Positions 50,706 to 58,918 of a stretch of 64,000 nucleotides of DNA are shown piece after piece. The translations under genes were made by a program, and so were the position numbers. The DNA is from Spirochaetota bacterium. Lineage in GTDB: Bacteria; Spirochaetota; UBA4802; JAKQUI01. Location: assembly GCA_029562645.1 (NCBI GenBank), contig JAKQUI010000036.1:1-64000 (forward strand), written 5' to 3'. The notes under the pieces are model-generated. The model made no database searches and was not told the origin of the DNA. It was given only the letters and a program-made list of their open reading frames with translations. The number at the start of each line of letters is the position of its first letter. Positions within the stretch are counted from its first letter, which is position 1.

Positions 50706-51950
50706 CTACTGCATGATCAGATTCATCTCGAAGATCGGAAGCAGGACCGATATCACGATGCTCCCGATCACGATACCCATGAATATGATGATGAACGGCT
50801 CGATCAGGTTGGTGAGGCTGGTGACCGTCAGGTCGATCTCGGTTTCGTAGACCTTGCCGATGTTCAGAAGCATCGTGTCGAGATTGTCGCTCGCCTCGCC
50901 GGCCGTGATCATCCCCATCACCAACTTCGGAAGAAATCCCGACTTCGAGAGCGCGTTCGATACCGAGCTTCCTTCTTTAATACGCTTCGATGCGTCCTCG
51001 ATCCGCTCCTCGATGATCACATTCATCACGATCTTTTTTACGATCTCGAACGATTTGATGATGTCAACCTTGTTGTTCAATAGGATCCCCAGGTTTTGAG
51101 TGAACCTGAGCACAATGAGCTTCCGGTAGAGCTTGCTCACGAGCGGGAAGTCCAGCTTAAACTCGTCGAATTTTCGCCGCCCCTCGGGCGTTTTGATGTA
51201 ATGATTCAGATAGTAAAAGGTCCCGACGAACAGGATAATGAGCACCCACCAGAAGGTCGAAAAGAATCCGCTGATTCCCATCACGATCTTGGTCGGCAGT
51301 GGCAGCTCGCGCCCCAGGTCGATGAACATGCGGCTGAGCGACGGGATGATGTTCACCATCAGGAAGACGACGACGGCTATGGCGAAGAAGATCATGAACG
51401 ACGGATACCAGAGCGCGGCCTGAATTTTACTCTTCAGGATGTTCTTTTTCTCTTCGAGATCGGCCAGTCGCTCGATCACCTGGTCGAGTGAGCCGAGGTT
51501 CTCGCCCACGCGCACCATGCTGATATACATTTCCGAAAAGATCACGCGGTGGCGGGTGAGGGCGTTCGACAGCGACGAGCCCTCCTCGAGCTTCTCGCGG
51601 ATATCGACCACCACCTTCTTGAAATTCTGGTTTTCAATCTGTTCGATGATGTCGGCGATGGCGACGGGAAGGGGCATGCCCGCGCGCAGGAGGGTCGCGA
51701 GTTGCCGCGAGAAAATCCCCACCTGCTTCGAACTAATCTTCAGGGCGATGAAATTGAGCGCATCGGCATACATCTTCCCGAAGATGCCGCTCCCCGATGA
51801 CGCGCGGTCGTGGACCTCGTGCTTCGTGAGCTTGACGACGTACAGTCCCTGCCCGCGGAGCTTTTGCCGGGCCGCGACATCGGTCGGCGCATCCACGAAA
51901 TCGTAGACAGTGTCGCCCTTCTTGTTCAGCGCCTGATACTCGAAAATCAT
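50706..51950 (-). CDS. gspF: Type II secretion inner-membrane platform protein GspF
   Basis: The 414-residue protein has two GspF/PilC domains: the first with FSRQLATLLRAGMPLPVAIA and SLSNALTRHRVIFSEMYISM, the second with FTQNLGILLNNKVDIIKSFE and VSNALSKSGFLPKLVMGMIT. Three hydrophobic segments (about 175-195, 220-245 and 380-405) anchor it. It is the polytopic platform on which GspE acts to assemble pseudopilin. It lies two bases after gspE. Confidence 0.95.
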   Translation of the reverse strand: MIFEYQALNKKGDTVYDFVDAPTDVAARQKLRGQGLYVVKLTKHEVHDRASSGSGIFGKMYADALNFIALKISSKQVGIFSRQLATLLRAGMPLPVAIADIIEQIENQNFKKVVVDIREKLEEGSSLSNALTRHRVIFSEMYISMVRVGENLGSLDQVIERLADLEEKKNILKSKIQAALWYPSFMIFFAIAVVVFLMVNIIPSLSRMFIDLGRELPLPTKIVMGISGFFSTFWWVLIILFVGTFYYLNHYIKTPEGRRKFDEFKLDFPLVSKLYRKLIVLRFTQNLGILLNNKVDIIKSFEIVKKIVMNVIIEERIEDASKRIKEGSSVSNALSKSGFLPKLVMGMITAGEASDNLDTMLLNIGKVYETEIDLTVTSLTNLIEPFIIIFMGIVIGSIVISVLLPIFEMNLIMQ

Positions 51951-51952
51951 CG

Positions 51953-53656
51953 TCAGCTAACCCGGATAACCTCTTCGAGGGTGGTGATCCCCTTCATGAC
52001 CTTTTCGAGGCCGTCATTGTACAGCGTCACCATGCCCTCTTTGATCGCAAGCTCCTTGATCTGCATCGCATCGGAATGCGCCATGACGAGCTTCCGGATC
52101 TCGGTGCTCACCGGCAGGAGTTCGTAGATGCCCATTCGTCCCATGAAACCGGTATTGAGGCACTTGTCGCATCCCTTGCCCTGATACAACTTCACATTCT
52201 TGAACTTGGCGGGAGAAAGTCCCAGATCCGAAAGCATCTTCGGGGTGGGACGGAACGACGTCTTGCAATGCGGACAAATGGAGCGCACCAGCCGTTGGGC
52301 GAGAAACGCGTTCACCGACGAGGCGATCAGAAACGGCTCGACGCCCATGTCGATGAGGCGCGTGATCCCGCTCGCGGCGTCGTTGGTGTGGAGCGTCGAA
52401 AACACGCGGTGGCCCGTGAGCGCCGCCTGTACCGCGATCTCAGCCGTTTCCACGTCCCGAATTTCGCCCACCATGATGATGTCGGGATCCTGGCGAAGAA
52501 TGGACCGAAGGCCCGCCGCGAAGGTGAGGTCGATCTTGGGCTTCACCTGCATCTGGCCAATGCCGTGGAGCTGGTACTCGATCGGGTCCTCGACCGTGAG
52601 TATGTTCACATCGGGCTGGTTGAGCCTCGTGAGCACGCTGTAGAGCGTGGTCGATTTTCCGCTTCCGGTCGGACCGGTCACCATCACGATGCCGTGCGTT
52701 TTCTTGATGAGCTCGTTGAATTTCTCCAGGGTGTCGTCGGAGAAGCCCAGTGAATTGAGTGAAAACTCCATGTCGGTCTTGTTGAGCAACCGGAGCACCA
52801 CGCGCTCGCCGTAATAGGTCGGGTAGATGGAAACGCGGATATCGATGTCCTTTCCGCCGATCTTGAGCTGTATGCGACCGTCCTGCGGGAGTCTGTTTTC
52901 GGCGATGTTGAGGTTCGCCATGATCTTGATTCGCGATATGATGGCGCCCTGGAATTTTTTCGGCGGCGTATACATCGGGTACAGGATGCCGTCGATCCTG
53001 AAGCGGATGATGAGGTCCTTCTCGTAAGGCTCGATGTGGATATCGCTCGCCCGGCGGTTGATGGCCTCGCGCATCGCCATATTCACCAGCTTGATGATGG
53101 GCGCCTCGTTGGCCATGTCGAGGATGTCTTCGGTCTCCGACACCGGCGAGCTCAGGATCTCGAGGTCGGACTCCTCGAGATTGTCGATTACCTCGTCGGT
53201 CGACTCGTTCTTCATCACGTCGAAGTGGCTGTTCAATAGGCGCTGGATCTCGTCGTTCGACACGATCACCGGCTCGAAATTGTATTCCTGATAAATCATT
53301 TTGAGATCGTCGAATGGCTGAATGTTCAGGAAGTCGAGCACGGCCACGAAAATCGTCTTCCCCTCGTATTTGAAGGGGACGATCTTGTTCTTCTTCAGGA
53401 AGTGAACGGGGATCTTTGTGAATATATTGTCGGGATCGGCGAACTCGATGTGCTTGACGTAGGCGATGCCGAAGCGCTCGGAGAGCGCCGAAAGGATCTC
53501 GTCCTCGGTGGCCAGCCCCTTCTTGATGAGGAGCTGCCCGATCCGCATGTTCGACCCTTTCTGCGCGAGCAGCACCTCCTGGAGCTGCTCGTTGGTGATG
53601 ACGCCCTTCTCGACAAGGAGGGTGCCCAGGTGCTTTTCTTTCGTGATCTTCTGCAT
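51953..53656 (-). CDS. gspE: Type II secretion ATPase GspE
   Basis: The 567-residue cytoplasmic ATPase powers the pseudopilus. The N-terminal MshEN-type domain (about 10-150, LGTLLVEKGVITNEQLQEVL) is followed by the ATPase core: Walker A GPTGSGKSTTLYSVL, Asp box, Walker B DPDIIMVGEIRDVETAEIAV and His box GHRVFSTLHTNDA. A tetracysteine zinc site (CPHC ... CDKC) lies near the C-terminus, as usual in GspE. All key residues are present. It probably docks on the GspL PilM-like half. Confidence 0.96.
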   Translation of the reverse strand: MQKITKEKHLGTLLVEKGVITNEQLQEVLLAQKGSNMRIGQLLIKKGLATEDEILSALSERFGIAYVKHIEFADPDNIFTKIPVHFLKKNKIVPFKYEGKTIFVAVLDFLNIQPFDDLKMIYQEYNFEPVIVSNDEIQRLLNSHFDVMKNESTDEVIDNLEESDLEILSSPVSETEDILDMANEAPIIKLVNMAMREAINRRASDIHIEPYEKDLIIRFRIDGILYPMYTPPKKFQGAIISRIKIMANLNIAENRLPQDGRIQLKIGGKDIDIRVSIYPTYYGERVVLRLLNKTDMEFSLNSLGFSDDTLEKFNELIKKTHGIVMVTGPTGSGKSTTLYSVLTRLNQPDVNILTVEDPIEYQLHGIGQMQVKPKIDLTFAAGLRSILRQDPDIIMVGEIRDVETAEIAVQAALTGHRVFSTLHTNDAASGITRLIDMGVEPFLIASSVNAFLAQRLVRSICPHCKTSFRPTPKMLSDLGLSPAKFKNVKLYQGKGCDKCLNTGFMGRMGIYELLPVSTEIRKLVMAHSDAMQIKELAIKEGMVTLYNDGLEKVMKGITTLEEVIRVS

Positions 53657-53669
53657 GGGGCGTCAGGGA

Positions 53670-55628
53670 CTAGTCCCGGAGTTTAATGCGGCTCTGCTCT
53701 TCCTTCTTGTGACGGGTGATGGAATCGATCTTGTCCTTCTTGGTCACGATATACGGCGTAATAAAAACGAGCAGGTTCGTTTTCTTGTACTCGGTTGTCT
53801 TGCGCTTGAAAAACCATCCGAGCAGGGGGATGTCGCCCAGGAGCGGCACCTTCACCTCGCTATCGCTCTTGGTATTGGTGATGAGCCCGCCGACGACGAT
53901 CGTCTGCCCGTCGTGGACGGAGATCTTCGTTTTCATGTCGCGCCGCCCCATCGACGGCGGGATGATGGAGCCGCCGGGAAGCTGTTGCGTGGTGCCGAGC
54001 ACCGAATTCACCTCAAGATACAGATCGAGGGTGATCCGCTCCTTCTGGGTGATGTGCGGATTGATCTTGAATTTCACGCCCACGGACTTGTACTCGTAGG
54101 TGTAGAACTGCGTCCCCGTATCGCTGATGCGGTTGTTGGTCGGGACCGGGATCTCCTGCCCGACATTGAGCTCCGCCTCCTGATTGTCGGTCGTCAGGAG
54201 CTGCGGTGTCGAAAGGACGTTGAAGTTCTTGTCGGTCCCGGTCGCGTTCAGGAGAACATATCCCAGCACCGACTTGTCTGCAAGGTAGCCCAGCTGGAAA
54301 CCGGTCGACAGCGGCACGGCGAGCTTTTTCCCGGTAAACCCGTCCGGAAGCTTGTAGCTCGGCGGGTTGCCCATGATCGACGAACCGCCATAGAGATTTT
54401 CCCCGCTCTGGGCGCCCAGCATCCAGTCGATGCCCAGCCCCCAGCTGTTTTCCGCAGTGACCTCGACGATCAGCGATTCGATATACACCTGCTCGCGAAC
54501 GATGTCGAGCTCCTTGATGATGCGGCGGATATCGTTGTACTCCTCCGGCGTCGCGGTAATGATGAGCGAGTTGGTTTCCTTGTTCGCGATGATGGAGAGC
54601 TTGGTTTGCGGCGATGTGGGCGAGCCCGTCTTCTGCGTCTGGGTGACCCGGCTCGATTTCGACGACTCCTTCACCGGTTTGCGTTCCGGCGTCTGCGGTT
54701 GTGTCGGCTGCCCGGTCTGGATGAGCGCCTTATCGGAGAATGGAATCCGTGAGAGAACATTGGCCAGCTGCTCGGCGTTTGCGTTTTCCAGGTGGACGAC
54801 GTGGATATTCCCCTTCGGCTTCTTCTCCTCGATCACCTCGTCCTCGACCTTCTTGTCCAGCTCGTTTGCGATCCGGACCAGTCCCTTGATGTCCGAGGAG
54901 GTGCCGCTGAAGATGAGGATATTCATCAGCTTGTAAACGACGATGTCGGTGTTCTGCGGTTTGAGCGCCATCAGCACGCGCTGGATCTCGTTCGCGTCCG
55001 CATACCGGAGCTCCAGAAGGTAGGTGATGATGCGGTCATCGTCGTGGGGCGGCTTTTTTTTATTGTCGTCGATCATCACCTCGACGTTTTTACGGATGGC
55101 TTCCTTGATTGGGACGATCTTGATGAGATTTTCGGTCTCGATGACCGCAAGGCCCTTCACCTCGAGGATCGACTTCATGATATCATACGCTTGGGTCACC
55201 GGGATCTTCTTCGCGGAGCTGATGGTGACCTTCCCGCGGATTTTCTCGTCGATGATGATGTTCTTGCCGATGAGCTGACTCATGACGTTGAGAAATTCGT
55301 TGATCTCGACGTCCTTGAAGTTCAGGGTGAAATATTTGCCCTTTTCCGCCTGGGCGCGTTCGCGCCGCGCTTTTCGGGTCGTCGGAGCCGTCGTGTTCGA
55401 CGAATCGTCGATAACAGACTTTTTCGGCGTAGCGTCATTCTTTATGGTTGGGGTCGTCTTTTTGTCCGTGGCGGCCGGGGCTTCGGTACGTACCGGTTGC
55501 TTGCTCTCCTCGCGCGTGGGTTCCTTGACCGGCGCCTCCTGCGTCCGAACGTCGCCGACCGAGAAAATAACGGTGCCGATAAGCAGAATTCCTGCGATGC
55601 GCGCGACTCCCGTCGTAGATATCATCAT
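53670..55628 (-). CDS. gspD: Type II secretion secretin GspD
   Basis: The 652-residue outer-membrane pore protein has a signal peptide (cleavage near DVRTQ), a low-complexity linker, an N0 domain (YFTLNFKDVEINEFLNVMSQ), N1-N3 domains (for example AKKIPVTQAYDIMKSILEV) and a secretin core ending VKVPLLGDIPLLGWFFKRKT and LLVFITPYIV. A Ser/Thr/Pro-rich insert interrupts an N domain near 305-340. No C-terminal S-domain is visible, so the pilotin, if any, must bind otherwise. It sits between gspC and gspE. Confidence 0.95.
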   Translation of the reverse strand: MMISTTGVARIAGILLIGTVIFSVGDVRTQEAPVKEPTREESKQPVRTEAPAATDKKTTPTIKNDATPKKSVIDDSSNTTAPTTRKARRERAQAEKGKYFTLNFKDVEINEFLNVMSQLIGKNIIIDEKIRGKVTISSAKKIPVTQAYDIMKSILEVKGLAVIETENLIKIVPIKEAIRKNVEVMIDDNKKKPPHDDDRIITYLLELRYADANEIQRVLMALKPQNTDIVVYKLMNILIFSGTSSDIKGLVRIANELDKKVEDEVIEEKKPKGNIHVVHLENANAEQLANVLSRIPFSDKALIQTGQPTQPQTPERKPVKESSKSSRVTQTQKTGSPTSPQTKLSIIANKETNSLIITATPEEYNDIRRIIKELDIVREQVYIESLIVEVTAENSWGLGIDWMLGAQSGENLYGGSSIMGNPPSYKLPDGFTGKKLAVPLSTGFQLGYLADKSVLGYVLLNATGTDKNFNVLSTPQLLTTDNQEAELNVGQEIPVPTNNRISDTGTQFYTYEYKSVGVKFKINPHITQKERITLDLYLEVNSVLGTTQQLPGGSIIPPSMGRRDMKTKISVHDGQTIVVGGLITNTKSDSEVKVPLLGDIPLLGWFFKRKTTEYKKTNLLVFITPYIVTKKDKIDSITRHKKEEQSRIKLRD

Positions 55629-55643
55629 GCCTTTCCCATGCGT

Positions 55644-56504
55644 TTATTCGGTAATATTGAAATCGAACGTCAAGAGCTTGCCGCCGCGCTCCAGGTCAAC
55701 CGAGATCTTCGAATCGCCCTGGACCGACTTCCAGATGCTCAAGAGCTTCTCCGTGCTGTCGATCGCATGCCCGTTCACCCGCATCAGCACGTCGCCGTTT
55801 CGCGCCCCCAGCTTGTACATGATGTTATGGGGCTTGATGCGAAAGATCTTATACCCTTTGATGGCGCCGTCTACGCGGTAGGGACCGGCCTGGATGCCCT
55901 GGAGCGCGTTGTCGACGTTGTTGAGCACCTTTTGCTGCAGCTCGGCCTTGCTGAGGTTTTGCACCACCTTGCCCGAGGTGGGTAGCGCGGCCCCGGTGCC
56001 GGACGGCGCTTTCGCGGGAGTCGCCGCCGCGCCCTCTTTGGCGAACATGTCAAGGATCTGCACGCTGTTTCCCGTTTTAAGATACACCTTCGAGTTGTCA
56101 ATTCTTATAAGCTTATGGCCATGGACCGTGCCGTAAAGACGGAAAATCTGCGGGTCCTTTTCGGTTTTCTTCTTGATGAGCGCGCGGGCGATGTGGCTGG
56201 GGCCGGTGATGGTCCCCAACAGCAGCAGCTCGTTTACGCTCTCGGCCCCAGCGCCCCCCTGGCCGACGCCCGGCACGTCCGGAGTCTCCGACGGAATCTT
56301 GAAGAAACCGGAATCGACGATGGACTTGTACTCCTCGAAGGGCTTCAGGCGCGGCTGCGCGAGTTTCTCGATCATCGCCTTCTGCGGTATCGAGAACGTC
56401 GGGGCGAACACGAAACGAATGACCTGGTTTATCGTAATCGCGGTGATATAGGCGAAGATAATGACCGCGACCGTATTTACTGCGTGATATCGTATGTTAT
56501 CCAT
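55644..56504 (-). CDS. gspC: Type II secretion protein GspC with PDZ domain
   Basis: The 286-residue protein has one N-terminal helix (NTVAVIIFAYITAITINQVI), a homology region (ELLLLGTITGPSHIARALIK), an Ala/Pro linker and a C-terminal PDZ domain (GYKIFRIKPHNIMYKLGARN, GDVLMRVNGHAID). GspC joins the inner platform to the secretin GspD. ATG 56504 has no strong ribosome site. It is the first of the canonical gsp genes. Confidence 0.88.
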   Translation of the reverse strand: MDNIRYHAVNTVAVIIFAYITAITINQVIRFVFAPTFSIPQKAMIEKLAQPRLKPFEEYKSIVDSGFFKIPSETPDVPGVGQGGAGAESVNELLLLGTITGPSHIARALIKKKTEKDPQIFRLYGTVHGHKLIRIDNSKVYLKTGNSVQILDMFAKEGAAATPAKAPSGTGAALPTSGKVVQNLSKAELQQKVLNNVDNALQGIQAGPYRVDGAIKGYKIFRIKPHNIMYKLGARNGDVLMRVNGHAIDSTEKLLSIWKSVQGDSKISVDLERGGKLLTFDFNITE

Positions 56505-56736
56505 CGTTACACATGTGCATCTACGACCGTGCTTCTATCGGTGCCAAACCGGCCGCATTCGGTTACTTTTTTTTATTGGGAGGTGTGATTATTGTCAATA
56601 CTATTTACGGAAAATATTGCCGCACATTGGTCAAAATGCGCATGGTAGCTCCGATCCGAACATCCATGACGGATGAACGGGTCGGGCGCATGCGGACGGC
56701 GCGAGAGAGAAGGGCGTCGGAGGATTCCGTCAGCGG

Positions 56737-56952
56737 CTATGCGGCGAAGAGATCGACCGCCTTGATCAACGAAATCGGTATTCGCTGTTCCCGGTTGTAC
56801 TTGTCGAAGACGACGATCTCGTCTTTGATCATGGTCCGGTTCTTGTTGAGTTCGATCACGGTCCCGTCGATGGTGTAGATGACGATGTCCAGCCCCTTGA
56901 ACTTGAGGTATTTTTGAAGCAGCTTCTTGAAGTTGTTCTTTTTGCGTTTCAT
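56737..56952 (-). CDS. Small basic protein, possibly Sm/Hfq-like
   Basis: The 71-residue protein (MKRKKNNFKKLLQKYLKFKG, then LDIVIYTIDGTVIELNKNRT and QRIPISLIKAVDLF) starts at ATG 56952 with GGAGG six bases upstream. A basic helix followed by about five beta strands recalls the Sm fold of Hfq, with a terminal ISLIKAV-like strand comparable to the Sm2 motif. The match is loose. Alternatives are any small beta-barrel protein. It is the nearest upstream gene of gspC, 230 bases away, on the same strand. Confidence 0.5.
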   Translation of the reverse strand: MKRKKNNFKKLLQKYLKFKGLDIVIYTIDGTVIELNKNRTMIKDEIVVFDKYNREQRIPISLIKAVDLFAA

Positions 56953-57105
56953 GGAGAACCTCCAGCATAGCAATGGTCGGGACCTCCGTATCCTCAACAC
57001 GCCACCAATCCATTATGTCTCATAAAAAGTATCGGGTGATTCGCCAAAATACGTTAAAAAAATTATAATAAACGGGAATATTTTTATGTTTAATAAAAGT
57101 TTTGG

Positions 57106-58101
57106 TTACAAATCATCAAATCCGAGCCGCCAGACGGCGATTCCGGCGAGACGATGCTCCTTGGCAAGGGCCGTGAGGACGGCGCGAGTATGATCGTCCG
57201 CAAAAAAGACGAACGATCCGTCTTTCCGACCATTCAATCGCACCGTGCCGGAGGGATCGCGCACGGATAACGCGGAGTGAATCAGCCTCTTTCCCTGAAA
57301 TCCGGTGACGACCGCAGCCCGTCCGTCTTTTGTCCACCGATACCCGTATGCAGGTATGCCGAGATACAGGCGCCGCGAATCCACGTGGGCGCGCGCATGT
57401 GCGATGCTCCGACGCGCCCAGTCGACCGAGGTGACCGGGCCGGGCGCCGTTCCCGGACGATGAATATCGTAACACATGAGCACGATCTCGTCGAGAAGGG
57501 GCGCGAGTAGGGCGAGATCGTGAAATCGGGCGTATTCGGACGGGAATCCCGTCTGCGGGAATACCGCCATCGAGATCGTGGTTCCGGGAAACGACGCTTT
57601 CAGCTCGCGGATAAAAACGGCAAGATCGTGTCGATAATCCGGCGGAAAGTACTCGAAATCGAGGTGCAATCCCGTGAAGTTGAAAACCTTCAGAATGCGC
57701 CCCAGATTCCGAATGGCGGTATCGCGCGCTTCAACCGAGCGTAAAAGACGCTTCCCCTGCGAAACCGAACGAGGCGCGATCAGGGGATACATGCGCGCCC
57801 CCCGGGCCCGACTCGATCGACTGATATGCGCAAGCTTCTCACGGTTTACGGCCACGCGAACGTTCCCATCCGCCATGACGGCAAATCCGGTAATGCACAC
57901 GATATCGAACGGCGCGCCCGATATCAGCGATTTTTTTTCAGCGGCCCCGAGCGGCGATTCTCCGTGGACGTACATCATGCTCCGAAATGCAGCTGTATCT
58001 CGGGCGTCAGCACGGCCGTACGCTGCTGTGATGAAAAGTGTAATAACGGGGAATATCGCGAGAAATCGTCTACAGTGCAATTTTTTTGATGATATCGGCA
58101 T
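57106..58101 (-). CDS. Secreted GH18-like (chitinase/YaaH-type) glycosidase
   Basis: The 331-residue protein has a signal peptide (LAIFPVITLFITAAYGRADA). The TIM-barrel shows the GH18 strand 4 motif FTGLHLDFEYFPPDYRHDL, with the D-x-E acid pair in the active-site position, followed by GTTISMAVFPQTGFP, LLDEIVLMCYDIHRPG and LYLGIPAYGYRWTKDG. It closes with AGIAVWRLGFDDL. Members cut N-acetylglucosamine polymers, including peptidoglycan. ATG 58101 overlaps the upstream gene by 32 bases, and a TTG 24 bases further in is an alternative start. Confidence 0.78.
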   Translation of the reverse strand: MPISSKKLHCRRFLAIFPVITLFITAAYGRADARDTAAFRSMMYVHGESPLGAAEKKSLISGAPFDIVCITGFAVMADGNVRVAVNREKLAHISRSSRARGARMYPLIAPRSVSQGKRLLRSVEARDTAIRNLGRILKVFNFTGLHLDFEYFPPDYRHDLAVFIRELKASFPGTTISMAVFPQTGFPSEYARFHDLALLAPLLDEIVLMCYDIHRPGTAPGPVTSVDWARRSIAHARAHVDSRRLYLGIPAYGYRWTKDGRAAVVTGFQGKRLIHSALSVRDPSGTVRLNGRKDGSFVFFADDHTRAVLTALAKEHRLAGIAVWRLGFDDL

Positions 58102-58342
58102 TCACGTACCGAAGGCAATTGACCGTGATCCACCAATAGGGGTCGCAATCGTACCAACGCTTGTTCATGGCGGGGGGAAGATCCGTAAGCTTGCAGTCGA
58201 TGCCGTCACAGCCGTATTCGCACAGAAGCCGGTTAATTTCGTGCACGATCCTGTTCCGTGTTTCCTCGTCAGCATGCTCCAGGGTAATCATAACCTTGCG
58301 AAGGTCCGGGTCCCGGTCATACCATCGACGCTTGCTGATCAT
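58070..58342 (-). CDS. Small protein with a repeated KRWYD motif
   Basis: The 90-residue protein starts at ATG 58342, which has AGGAGG eight bases upstream (the longer frame to 58414 has none). KRRWYDRDPDLRKVMITLE near the start and NKRWYDCDPYWWITVNCL near the end look like two copies of one short unit of about 30 residues. Four Cys are present (EYGCDGIDC, YDCDP, NCL). Family unknown. It overlaps the GH18-like gene. Confidence 0.5.
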   Translation of the reverse strand: MISKRRWYDRDPDLRKVMITLEHADEETRNRIVHEINRLLCEYGCDGIDCKLTDLPPAMNKRWYDCDPYWWITVNCLRYVNADIIKKIAL

Positions 58343-58651
58343 ACCCAACGCCTCCTGGGGGTGTGCGGTTTTTTGTATATACAGTAGTATCGCCTGGGAT
58401 TTGATATCGCACAAGTTCCTGAAACATCCCGGGAAATATCATACGAAATATATTGAAATCCAAGAGAAAAGAAAAGTAAATCCGATAAGAACGGCGAAAT
58501 TTGCGACAATCCCTAAAAGCACATCCCGCCTTATGAGACATAAGATATGTTATGGGAAGTTGCATATAACAATCTCGAATGGCACATTGGGCCTCCGCAT
58601 GCATAATATTTACTTGAAAAATCGAATCCGGGCGCACATGGTTACCGTATC

Positions 58652-58897
58652 ATGATCCTGCACATATACTATCGACCGCAAAAAAAGAAAGAGGCGCTCT
58701 TCGATGAGTTTCTCTCCCGTTTTCGGGAACGGTACACCAGGTCTATCAACGAGATAAAGTTCGTGCCGTACTCCGGCGCCGGCCGGCTTATAGCGGTCGT
58801 CTTTGCGGCGGACGATGTCGACGAGCACGAAATAGGCTCATTTCTCACGACAGAGTTTTCGGGCGGGACCCTCGAAGAATTCGTCTTTCAGCGATAA
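58652..58897 (+). CDS. Small protein of unknown function
   Basis: The 81-residue protein (MILHIYYRPQKKKEALFDEF to SGGTLEEFVFQR) looks like a small alpha/beta fold with no signal peptide. It lies 21 bases before the PQQ/OmpA gene and may be in one operon with it. No family recognised. Confidence 0.5.
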   Translation: MILHIYYRPQKKKEALFDEFLSRFRERYTRSINEIKFVPYSGAGRLIAVVFAADDVDEHEIGSFLTTEFSGGTLEEFVFQR

Positions 58898-58918
58898 CCC
58901 ACGGAACGGTACACGGTG

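Noticed and set aside
43998-56504. The secretion genes as a type IV pilus locus because of the PilM/PilN-like GspL
   Set aside because: GspC with PDZ, GspK without Glu5, GspM and GspN and the C-to-N order fit type II secretion; no pilT or pilQ-type genes are present.
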